A program made the position numbers and the translations under genes. Shown here piece by piece: positions 46,901 to 57,700 of a DNA stretch of 64,000 nt. How positions within the stretch are numbered: the stretch's first letter is position 1; every line of letters begins with the position of its first letter. The DNA comes from Euryodendron excelsum (Eukaryota; Streptophyta; Magnoliopsida; Ericales; Pentaphylacaceae). The notes under the pieces were generated by a model that was not told the DNA's origin, did not search any database, and saw only the letters and a list, made by a program, of their open reading frames with translations. Where the stretch lies: assembly GCA_033060915.1 (NCBI GenBank), contig CM065378.1:52745001-52809000 (forward strand). The letters are read 5' to 3'.

Positions 46901-47214
46901 ATCCCGTATATTCCGCTGCGTTCTTTTATTTTCGAGTATGTGTTGAGGTGTCGTTCGCAGGCACGGTGACCTGTGCAATCACACTTCACCTAATGTGACA
47001 TAATTAATGTCTAATTGGGTTGGGGTGTGACAGCCGAAGTCCCGGTTTGGGAATTATAGCATTTTTCTAATATTATCACACTTTAAGTTTTAAAGTTCAA
47101 GTTTCAGTGTTTTGGCCCAAAATCCACGAACGGTCTAGGAACGGCGTGAAACTTGGCACGTAGTATGATTTAGGCAATGACGACATGCTGGAATAAACGG
47201 CACGGTCGCCAGAG
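43929..47214 (+). repeat. tandem array, 178-bp unit, about 4.5 copies, interrupted
   Basis: Units begin AACGGTCTAGGAACGG-like at 43929, 44107, 44284, 44463 and 47129. Each contains GTGAAACTTGG, CACGGTTTAGGCAAT, GGCACGGTCGCC and TTAAAGTTCAAGTTTC. The fourth is split by the solo LTR at 44547-47032. The array sits where the transposase catalytic domain should be. Confidence 0.92.
44547..47032 (+). repeat. solo LTR of a gypsy-type element, about 2.5 kb
   Basis: It begins TGTGAAACCC, ends GGGGTGTGACA and is inserted in unit 4 of the tandem array. Flanks GTCGG and GCCGA align with the same spot of the array unit (GCCGG), consistent with a decayed 5-bp target duplication. A TATA-like GTATAAAATA (near 44738), a GA microsatellite (44968-45008) and a splice-donor-like AAGGTGAGTA (45108) support plus orientation. 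No coding sequence belongs to it. Confidence 0.8.
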
Positions 47215-47289
47215 TAATTTAGTTTCTTTTGGACACTTTAATATTTAAAGTTTGATTTATTTTACACAACTTATCCAAATATTGTACTT

Positions 47290-47560
47290 ATGATTATAGG
47301 GTAGTATAAAAGTAAGTTTGCTTAGTGCGGGGCTTCCAAAACTCAAGGTGGCAGAGGGACTACTTATAAGTATAAACCCATTCACAGAATTGGATGGAGA
47401 ATCTTTGGGTTCAAACTTTTACAAAGTGTTTGTTCAAACTGCGAGAAAACCTAACGTTCATTTAGAAAGATCACGCCATGACATTGAAACTGTGGGAGAA
47501 TCGATTGACCAATACGTTGCATGGAAACCTGATGATGTAAATTACAACTTTATTTATTTA
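47290..47560 (+). pseudogene. CACTA accessory protein C-terminal domain fragment
   Basis: The frame reads VAEGLLISINPFTELDGESL and continues FYKVFVQTARKPN to ESIDQYVAWKPDDV. This resembles a domain found at the end of plant CACTA-encoded proteins, with the pattern VAEG...STDP...G..LG..FY.V.V......W. It follows an acceptor-like TTATAGGG and ends at a donor-like GATGTAAATT. The upstream exons are missing. Recognition is from memory of the family pattern and is moderate. Confidence 0.55.
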
Positions 47561-48069
47561 TTTTTTATGGTTTCATTAATGATATGATATTGTATATATG
47601 TTGCCTAAATCAATCATGTTGGTAATTACTTTATTTTTATTTTTTCAGGTTATTGAAAAGGATTAGGTTTGTCATGATGATCGAGATTGAAGGGGCTGTT
47701 AATGTTTTACTTCATTTTGTATTTTGCAATACTGGATGTTTGGGTACACTTGGATATTGGAGTTTTACATTTTAGGAAAACTTTGTTGCATATATTTGAA
47801 CTTCAATTATTATGTTATAGAAAAACTATAATTCTAATTTTTGTAATATTTTTTGTGGATATGGATTATGAAATTTGGGGAATCAATGTTTTTTTTGGTG
47901 AATGAATTAGTTATATTATTTTATGTGTAAATAGGAATTTCAAGGAATTCGGTGAATGAATATTTTTTATTAATTAATTTAGTTATATTATTTCATGTGT
48001 ATACAGGATTTTTAGGGAATTAAAAAAATATCAAATTTAATATAATTTATTAAATTTGTTTTCCACTTT

Positions 48070-48490
48070 TTACGATGGTAGGTAGTTTTTTGCGACGGCA
48101 AAGGCTGTAGCAAAAGTTTCTGAATTACCTACATATTTGTTCTGACGATTCATATGTGTCACTAATAACATGCTTTTGTGACAACATTATTTTTATTTGC
48201 GACAGGACAATATCGTCGCTAATATAATGGAATCCTGCGTCACCCACTTGCGATGGTTGATGCCGTCGCAATAAGACTATTTGCGACGGATAATGGCGAC
48301 AGCACTCGCTCGTTGCAAAAATATAGTCTGTCACGGAGTATTTACGGCGGTGATGATGTCGTCACAAAAGGTAATCTCTCGTCGCACAAGCCGTCGCAAA
48401 AAACTTTTGTGGCGCCTTTTTAAGCGGCACCCAATTTGCTATTGCAAAAGCTCTTTTGCAACGACGTTCTCTCTTTTGCGATGGGAAAAA
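48070..48490. repeat. right subterminal repeats of the CACTA element
   Basis: The same GCGACGG motif recurs near 48092, 48284, 48389 and 48461, in both orientations, up to the terminal inverted repeat. Confidence 0.85.
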
Positions 48491-48846
48491 CCCAGTTTTT
48501 TTAGTAGTGTGACTTAAATTTTGGTGAAAAACACAAAATTGAGCATGAATTTGACAAACTTAGGAAAAATAATTCAAGTTAACTACTAAACTATCAAATG
48601 AATAATATGGATATTGTACTAAATATCACTTCAACACAAAAATCCAATAATCATCTTTGTTAGTCCTAATTTTTATGAGATTTATTGAACTTAATTAAAG
48701 AAGTTAGAAAAAGATAGAAAAAAAAATGGACCAAGGTTCTAAATCATCAACAATAATGCAATGATTAGACATTTTGAACTGTTCTAAAAGTAATAGTCAG
48801 GCCATTAAACGTGCTCGCTTCCAGCAACGATTCCATTAGATCACTT

Positions 48847-48904
48847 TTTTTTTTTTTTTTTTTTTTTTTTTGGTTTTTTTTGGGGGGGGGGGGGGGGGGG
48901 GGGG
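48847..48904 (+). repeat. poly(T) run followed by poly(G) run
   Basis: About 25 T, then GG, eight T, and about 27 G with no interruption. Long G runs are rare in plant DNA and prone to sequencing and assembly error; this may be length-inaccurate. Confidence 0.9.
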
Positions 48905-49349
48905 CTCTGTTACATTTGTGAGCTGTGGTCTTGTGAAACAAAGGGGACATGGAGTACTGAATAATTTCTCACATGAGAGACTCACGAATTCATGAAAGAC
49001 TTTTGCTTAAGAAAAAGGCTATTATTTTATGTGGCAATGAGTGTTTTATTTTAAAGTAAATAACTCTTATCTAACCACATCATTTTGAAATTCAGCTACC
49101 CTCTAAATCTTAACATCTATAATCCTCTAGACTCGGGTTCTTTACCATACAATGTTTTATTTATTAGTTATTGAAATAACTATGGTCATTTTAAACTTAT
49201 TTGCAGGACATGGTTAAGCGTTACTAACAATGATGCCTTTTAAGGAAAACGTTATTGCTAGTGATGCTTTCATCTTTTATTTTTGTGTATGTTTCTTTTG
49301 TGAAAATGATAGTGAAAATTCAGAAAAAAAAAACATAATTTTAAAAGTA

Positions 49350-50365
49350 TCTTTACTATTGACGCTTTTAGTTTAGGACTAAAAGCATGAATATTACCGA
49401 CACATTCATTATAAAAGCGTCAACGGTAATGACGCTTTTAACCGGGATAAATACCTATGGAATGCCTCCAGATTTGTTCTGCGACTCTTCTCCCTTTTCT
49501 CCCTCTTCTTCCTCTTATTCACTTCTCTCTTCATCAAATCCACTTCAGATCTTGGGAAAAATCGGTGGTTTCTACTATATTAGTGATTGCTTAACAACAC
49601 TAATAGTAGGTAAGTGTATTTGTGCCACTTCCAGGAGTTAGGGCTCACTCGAAGTGTCAATGTGAAGGCCACCATTGTTAACCAAGTAGTAGCTCACCAA
49701 AGCTTTCATCGCACTCAAAACTTGACACGTAGTACGATCTAGGCAAACAGAACCTATGGGCACTGATAGCGCGTCCATCAGAGTTTTGGTCGCGAAGTTA
49801 GGGTACAAACTATTTCATAACTTATAACAATTAATTTTTTTTTTACTAATATAGAAGACTCATTGCTAATGACGCTTTAACTTAGCATTGAAAGTGATTG
49901 GCAATGACACTGTTTTTAACAAAGTAATAAAAGAATTAAAAGTGTAAACTTTAATGACACTTTTCATTAAAGCGCTGAAAATTGACATAGCATTGACGCT
50001 TTTAGTTTATTTTTTGAATTTCTTTTTCAGGTCACGAAATGAACAACAGCAAAAAAATAAAAGCTATAAGCGTTAGCCTTGTTTGGTAATATTTTTTTGA
50101 AAAAAAACAAAAAACAATGTTTGTTTAAATTTTTTGTTTTTAGTTTTTTTTACAATATTTGAAAAAAGAAAACAAAAAACATTAAATTGTGTGTGTTCTT
50201 TGTTTCCAAAATATTGCTTCGGTAATGTTGGTACAATAGTAACCTACAAATGACCATCACTGAACCACTATAAACACATAATAAAAAATAAAAACTGATA
50301 GCGTTACCAAACGGGGCTATCAGTAGCATTGACGTTTTTCATAAATGCGTCAATGCCAATGATGC
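49350..50365. mobile_element. remnant of a second CACTA-like element
   Basis: A TTGACGCTTTTA/TAAAAGCGTCAA motif recurs in both orientations near 49363, 49415, 49431, 49868, 50003 and 50335, in the style of CACTA subterminal repeats. A pyrimidine-rich leader (49485-49550) lies between them, and 49715-49795 resembles the 178-bp unit of the first CACTA element. Clean terminal CACTA ends were not found. Confidence 0.5.
50074..50319. mobile_element. miniature inverted-repeat element
   Basis: TAGCCTTGTTTGGTAA (50074-50089) and the complement TAGCCCCGTTTGGTAA (50319-50304) are terminal inverted repeats with two mismatches around 246 bp of A/T-rich DNA. No clear target duplication is visible. It lies inside the second CACTA-like remnant. 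Confidence 0.7.
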
Positions 50366-50449
50366 TTAATCAAGGTCCTGTAAATAAGTTGAAAATGACC
50401 TGTTACTTAAATATCTATTAAAATAACCCTATTTTGATAAAGAGCCCTC

Positions 50450-51490
50450 TAAACTCTTTATCTAATAGTGCCATGTTTACATAAGACTAATCTAATAACG
50501 GCTTTACAATTTCCAAGTTGTTCAATAATTAATTAAGATAAAATAAATACAAAGTGACATAAATTAAATCTTTAAATAAATTTACAACTCCATTCGTCAA
50601 ATCTTTGGGCTAGGCTCCCCTCAAAATATTAGCATCCATAATTCTCCAAACTTTTTATCTAGTAAAGTCACGTTTATATAAGACTAATCTAACAACTTTA
50701 TAATTTATCAAACTGTTCAATAATTAAATAAAATAAATAAAAAGAGATGTAAATTAAATCTTTAAACAAATTTACATCTCCGTCCGCCAAATCTTTCACC
50801 GACTTTCATAGGAGAAAATTCTTTCCCCACTACAAAAACCTTCTTTCTCTCTCTCTCTCTAAACTTACTCAACTTAGGCTTCAAATAACGCTTGTGTGAC
50901 ATAAAAAGTCAATTAATGTTCTTTTACCGATTTAATTTTCATTGGACCTCCATTACTTGCGGCAGGTACTAGCAGTAGGATCATGAAGGAAGGGAAGCAG
51001 AGAATGAGAAAGATGTCTGTTTTCAACGTTTTCTTCTTTAAGGCGTTCATTGAAGCCTAGGCCTCAATAGGATTTTTTTTGCCTAATTTTTTTAATTTAT
51101 AAGTATAAAAGTTAAAATTTTCTGGGCTATTTTATTTATTTATTTATTTTTATATATCTTTAATTTATAAAAACAAAAAAAAATTAATTTTTTTTATTTA
51201 TAAACACAAAATGAAAAAAGCTAAAAATTTTTTTTTACCAAACGAATCCAAGCAAGATAAGAGAGAGAATTGAGAGAGCGTGTTTGTAGTGGAAAAAGAT
51301 TTTCTCTGATTGAAAGATTTGGTGGACGAACATTTAAATTTGTTTAAAGATTTAATTTGTCTCTTTTTATTTATTTTAATTTAATTAATTATTAAACATT
51401 TTGACAAATTACAAAGTTTGTTATATTAATCTTATCTAAACGTGACATTATTAGACTAGAAATCTAGTCATTTATAAATGCTAAGGTAGA
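50450..51490. repeat. large foldback (inverted repeat) with a partial tandem copy
   Basis: The arm 50640-50880 is repeated inverted at 51215-51490: shared blocks include TTAAATCTTTAAACAAATTTA, AGAAAAT(T)CTTT..CCACTACAAA and a CTCTCTCT stretch. The left arm also has a direct partner at 50450-50605. The loop (50881-51214) is T-rich with no gene. Such structures are typical of foldback or non-autonomous DNA elements. It ends about 290 bp before the endonuclease V start codon. Confidence 0.8.
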
Positions 51491-51513
51491 GGTGGAGAGC
51501 CCGATTCATCCTG

Positions 51514-51520
51514 TATAAAT
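51514..51520 (+). promoter_or_regulatory. possible TATA box of the endonuclease V gene
   Basis: TATAAAT lies about 265 bp upstream of the start codon, just beyond the foldback. If used, the leader would contain an ATG at 51571 opening an out-of-frame reading frame that overlaps the true start, so a downstream start site is also possible. Confidence 0.4.
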
Positions 51521-51782
51521 TGTGAATGAATTTTTTTTATTTGTATATAATTACCCGTACTTAATTAGTTATGCGAGGCCATTGTAGAGCAACGTGCAGG
51601 GCTGTTTCACTTCATTCATTGAATTTTGCTTTTACTTCTGCTTCCGCATCTGCTCCGATACAAAGTGACGAAAAAAAACAAAAGGTGCTTCTGCCAGACA
51701 GACGCACCCACAGACACACGTCCACAGATACGTACATAAATACATACATGTTTAAGACTTTTCAGGGTAGAGTCTGTAGACT

Positions 51783-54700
51783 ATGGAGAGAGAGACGTGT
51801 GATGGGAAGGAAGCATCTTCTTCAGAGACTTCTTGCTCTCCTGAATTTCAAAACAATTGGATTGGGTATGTTCTATGTACCTTATTTACATTCTTTGTTT
51901 CAATCTCAAATGTATTGCATACACATATTCACAATACATATTTGGTTTTTAAAACAATCAGGGCTCAAGATTCACTCAAGAGAAGATTAGTCACAGAAGA
52001 TGATTTCACATGGAAATTACCCACGAACACAGCAATCGGAGGAGGAGGAGGAGAGTGTGAACCTGTGTTGAAGTGTGTGGGTGGGGTTGATATTAGCTTC
52101 TCAAAGGATGACCCTTCCATTGCTTGTGGTACCCTTGTTGTTTTGGATCTCCAGACTCTCAAAGTTGTCTATGATGATTACTCTGTCGTCAGGCTCCATA
52201 TCCCTTATGTTCCTGGCTTCCTTGCCTTCAGAGAGGTCAACTTACAAAACCCCCCCTCTTTTCCTCTTTTTAGTCTTTCAACAGTAATTCTGGTGATATT
52301 CTTGATCCTTGCCTTCGGAGAGGTCAACAATTTGTTTATATGGTATTCCTGGTCATTAATTTGATTGAACAATTACTCAAGTGAGAAACAATTTTTAGTT
52401 TTTGATGTATTCGATTGTTCTCTTTGTCTTAGGCCCCAATTCTTCTAGAGCTTTTGCAGAAAATGAAGAACTGTGCTCATTCCTTCTATCCTCAGGTGCT
52501 TGTTTGTCCTTTGTTAGATCTGTTGTATTTGTTTTCAATGTGCTCAAAATTTGAATTTCATTCACCTTTTGAAACTTTTAACTTGTAAGTTATCTCTGCT
52601 AAACTTTTGAATGATAATGCCTTTGACTTAAATTTACACCAACTGCTCACCAATGCAGCTATTTTAAAAGCTATTCAGGTAAATACATCACTTACTGAGT
52701 TGCTATACGTATACTAATTTTCCCCACAATTTAAATTCATATGAGTCTTGAGCCCTAATACAGGTGTTCTCATGGATGTTGACAGCTGTTGATGGTTGAT
52801 GGCAATGGATTACTTCATCCTCGAGGCATGTGTTCTCAACACTAGAGCACCAGATAAATCTTTTACTTTTACTTCAAACAAGAGCAAATGTTTCTCTTTG
52901 ATTGATTTTTTTTCTTTTTTTGATAAGTAAAAGTTTCTATAAAGTCAAGAAGAGGGTGAACCCTGAACAAGCAACAACAGAAAAACTGCTTATATACTTA
53001 CTGGCATGTACAAACCATCCAAAAAATCAAGCAAAGAAGAGAAATAAAAGGGTGTACTCGGACTCTACCAACAAAAGAGGGAAATGAGAATAGGATACTC
53101 CTATAATTTGAGCATGCTAAACTTTCTAGGTTCTCAATCATAGTGACGAAATCTTATTCCCCTTGTGGCATTTGTAATTTCCAATCTCAATATCTTCCTT
53201 CACAATATGTAAAATTAAAACATATAATATATTTGTCACTCCTGGTATGCATGAAAAAAATAGCATATCTGGGGAAAGGGCAATACTGAAATTGTTTTTG
53301 GATAGTATGACATTCTATAATGTTCAATTAAAAGTATGGTCCCATACAAAATGGAATGGCAAACCAGGATTCATTTGACCATCCTTAGATAGTTGGAGAA
53401 AAGGCTTTGTTAAGTTGAGTTGTATGCATATGCATGACAGTTTTGCAGGTATTAAAAGTCTACTGCTCATGTAAACTGTTGACTTGTGGATAGGTTTTGG
53501 TCCATTAATAACTTTAATGCAAAAAAACAAAGAGATTTCCACGGTTGCTAACTTTTCAATTTGGATCAGCTCCTTAATTGTCATGGGTCCATCTCTTGGC
53601 TCAATTTTGCAATATGATTATATGACTTTATTCTGCACTATGAATATGACATTGGTCTCTTTGGAACCTATGTTGAAGAATTTTTGTTAAGTAAACAATA
53701 TTTTGAGTAGTTCATGCTGTTTAGGAGTTTTCACGATCAAGTCTTCAAACTCTATGTTTCTAGATGTAGTTTGTTGTGAGTGCCATATTATTTTAACTTT
53801 GCCTTTGTCAGTCTTCGTCTTAATTTAATCATGCAAGAATAATTAATATATTCCTATTGATTTTGGTGCAATGCTTAAGTTCTGATCAATTAAGGTAATT
53901 TAAAACTTCCCATGTTTTTTCTTTTCCAAGATACAATGTTTCTCTCACTTTCAAATTCATTCGTTGAAGTTCTCTAAACCAAATTTGCAGTCCTTAAGTT
54001 GAACTTTGGCTGATGGGGATTTAAGAAGTGTGGGGCCAAAACCTTATATGTCCTAAGAAGGAGAAATCTTTCTAATTCTACTTTTGGTTGGTTTGAAGTT
54101 CTGACTTGTTGTTCAAAGAGGCTGTGGAGATGTAAATTGAAACTTTGAGAAATCTTGGATTGCTTCTGGAAATAGGCCAAACTAAAATGAGCTAAAGTTT
54201 TTGCCTACTGCTTAGCCAAGAGTCTGTTAATATTCACAAGGTCCATTTAGATTCTAAACTTGGCAGTTTAGTTTCAATTATACTTGACAATGGCTTAATT
54301 CACCATTTAATCTAAGTTGTGCATGTTTAACTGATTCAATGGATCTATCTAATATATATAGTTTACTTTGCTGGAGAAAATTCTAAACTGCAAATTTTCT
54401 TTTGCAGGCTTTGGCTTGGCTTGTCATCTAGGTGTTCTAGCTAATATTCCTACTATTGGAATAGGAAAGAATGTGAGTTTTGACCTTTTCACCCGACTCC
54501 TTTCTATCTTTTCTTGGAATTGTCAGGAGTGAACCAACATTTTGCGCCACAGGATTTATAACATTTTATTTCTCTGATTATTTCATATATACAATTCTAT
54601 GAACTTGGTTCCAGAAATCCCTTATTTTTTCATTTATTTATATCTTCAAATTATCATAAAGTTCTGATATTTTAACAATGATAAATTTCAGTTACATCAT

Positions 54701-57700
54701 GTTGATGGTCTTACCAAATCTAGAGTGAGACAGCTCCTTGAAGCCAAAGGAAACGACCCTGAAGATATTATCACCTTAAGTGGTGACTCTGGGTGCATAT
54801 GGGGAGTGGTAAGGGATCTAATATGAGTTGTTTCTCTCTTTCAAGCATTACTAAAATCTCTTAGTACATTGCTAATAATGTCTTTTCATATGACAAACTG
54901 AATTCAGGAATCAGTAATTCTTGTACCATTACAGAAGTTTCCAACACATTAAAGCAACTTCTGCTTAAGCTTGCACACCTTAATTGTTCTTTCTTACTTT
55001 GTGTTTTCTATCTCTTTTCTTTTTAGATTGTAGAGGCAGTTCAAGTTAAGACATTCAAACACTCATGGCTGTGTGGTTTTGTGAATATGACTAACATGAG
55101 CATTATAGTTGTCAAATCTTACTCGGCATTTTGGGAGTATATTCTGAATCTGTGATTATATTTTGGCATTCTAGTACTTATCTTTTGGAAAAGTCCCTCT
55201 TAGTGACAAATGGTTTTGGTTATGACCTGTCATACAATTGAAAAAAAATCAAGTGGAGGAGTCAAGGGCTAAATTAGAATATTTCTGCTAAGTTTGTTGA
55301 CAAAATTGTAAAATAGCGGCAGCAAATGTGTTGGTATGATTGGATGTTGGTGATTGTTATTGTATTGGTTTTAGCTTGTTTTGTCTATTGCCATCGGTAC
55401 GGCCAGAAAGAGGAAACTTATCCGCATGAATCTCTTTCTAGTTATATGCGACCTTGACAAAATTCTTAGACGTTTTTATTTATATATTTATTGGTCTTGG
55501 AAAAAGATACTTGGTATACTTGTTACATGAATAAATTTATTGGAATTCGAGGAGTTGATTAGTGTTTAAGCTTGCATCCTAGAGCGGACATCTTCATAGA
55601 AATTTATGGACTGGAGAATATGAATTTTGCTTCATTTGGCTTTTCTGGATTTTAGTAAGAAAGCAAGGATCTGAGGTGTGCATTTGGTTATCTCAAAGAA
55701 TGCTTTTCAAGATATGTGGTTTTGGAGGTAAGAACAACAAAATAGTTTATCAGTAGCATATTGGTTGATATTTCTTGTGAATACTTGGGATAATCCCCTG
55801 GAAAATGCTTCATCACATATGGTTTGCAGTCTAGTAAAGGTATTGGCCAGAACTTTTCCCCTCTCTGGAGAAGTGCTAACTTTTGCTGGGTTTGCCCTCT
55901 GAAATGGAACTCCAGTAATCTAGTTGGTGGTTACTCTTCCAATTAATAAATGGTGTAGATTAGTCTCCTATATTCAGGTGCAAAATCTATGATTGGTAGA
56001 CTGACTAGATGGATGATATGTTGGCTTAGCTATTCACTCCGACAATCAGATGTCTGTGACTCTGAACCTTGAGAAGGGTATGTTCAAGCAATGAAAATTT
56101 AGTTCTTTTTCTCAGGTTTGGAGTCGGTGCTCTTTGAGGTAAAAGGTTTAGAAGCCATAACGCCCTTCCATTTTTTCTTAAGCTTTTGACAATAGTTTTT
56201 ATCCTGAATATGTCTTAAGCTTTTGACAATGGTATAGGTAATGCTGCATATGCCATATGGATGAAGTCTGTACTAATATTGCAAAGAGATTTTCTCCTCT
56301 CTGGAAAGTTTTAAATTTCAATCAGTACCTTATGGTCAATTCAAAGATCATATGGTGCTTGCTTTTTGACAAGAAACTCTAGGAATTTAGTCGGAGGTTA
56401 TTGTTCCAACGAACAATGGTCTTGATTGTCTTCTATTTTTGGTTGCAATTTCTAGGACTGCTAGATTGACTCCATGGACGATATGTTGGCTTAGCTCTTC
56501 ACTTCGTACTTTGGAGGTCTGTATTTATTTGGACAATACATCCCAACTGTGAAAATCTAGTAACTTTTTGCAGTTCATTTCCAGTACAAGTTTGGGGTTG
56601 TGCTTTTCTGAGTTGTACTGGAAAGCTAATTCAGTTGTTGTTCCAGCAATTTTATGTGGTTTGGAGCTAGCTTTAGTGTTCAGCTGTTGTATTATATGGT
56701 CTGGTTGTTTTCTCTTGGCACATAGAATTAACTTTACTGTATGAAAAATCATATCTAGAGTTATTTGTAAATCCCTGACCTATTGAATATTCTTTTCTTT
56801 ACTTTGGCTTTGTATATTTTTATTTTTATTGAGCTCTGACGGACATATCACTCCCGGAAGGAATCCTATCTTTCGTACTTTTTTTCTTTTTTATTATTCT
56901 AATTTAATAGTCTTTTTATCGAATAACTACATCCTCCAGCTCGAGGTTTTAATTTCCTAACAGTAGTACCTTCGTTGACTTCGGCTTTACTAATTATTAA
57001 ATTGGTTTCGTTGGAACCCTGATTGTAACTAGCATTTGCTGCTGTGCATAATGTCTCAGCTAACATTATCATCAGGCAAATATGCTATGGTGTAATCCAT
57101 TCACAAGATTTACAAAGCAATGCACAGTGAGTCACGGAACTTGATTGATCTCATTTGTTGGATAGTTAACCAAATGTGTATCACTCTAATACGAATGAAG
57201 AATCATCTCCAATATGGTCAACTAATTACTATTTGTGTACATTCATCTACATTGTTTACGTTTACATTCATATGGACTACTGTCAAATCTGAAGCCCAAA
57301 AGCTTGGTGTCCTACACCGTGGTTTAATCTTTGGGATATCATACTTTCTCCTCTGACATTATTTTCACAAATCATTTGAGCTATTGCAAGCAATGTTACA
57401 GTGGGCATGTGGTGCACTTGGGTACAAAGATGGTGCACAGTGCACCCATAGTACCTCGCCTTACCAAGCTTGAGGATTAGGTGCCACTTTTTGACATATG
57501 TGGTCAACAAATAAGTTGAATTCTACATTTGCAATTCAGCCTGCATTTTTGTTTTTTAGCTCTCTAATCTGCTGTATGTAACATCTGCTAAAGAAATATG
57601 CTTTCTCTCCCTCACTCCCTTTGTCTGCCTGTCTGTCTATGACTGTGAGGAATGATGATCATATAATATGTATATGTACAGTTAAGTTATTCTCAAGTAA

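Larger units (their letters stand above)
40252..48509 (+). mobile_element. CACTA (En/Spm) transposon, internally deleted, with nested insertions
   Basis: The ends are CACTACTAAAAAATGG (40252) and its complement (…CCAGTTTTTTTAGTAGTG, to 48509). They are flanked by a perfect 3-bp duplication TGA (40249-40251 and 48510-48512), the CACTA signature. Subterminal zones (40265-40510 and 48070-48490) are packed with TTGCGACGG-type motifs in both orientations, the expected transposase binding repeats. Inside are a leader with a CT microsatellite, the start of a TNP2-type transposase, a 178-bp tandem array cut by a solo LTR, and a second short coding piece. The catalytic DDE part is missing, so the element is non-autonomous. 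Confidence 0.92.

Noticed and set aside
51571..51990. 139-codon open frame before and across endonuclease V exon 1
   Set aside because: It is out of frame with the conserved protein and runs into intron 1; at most it is an upstream reading frame.
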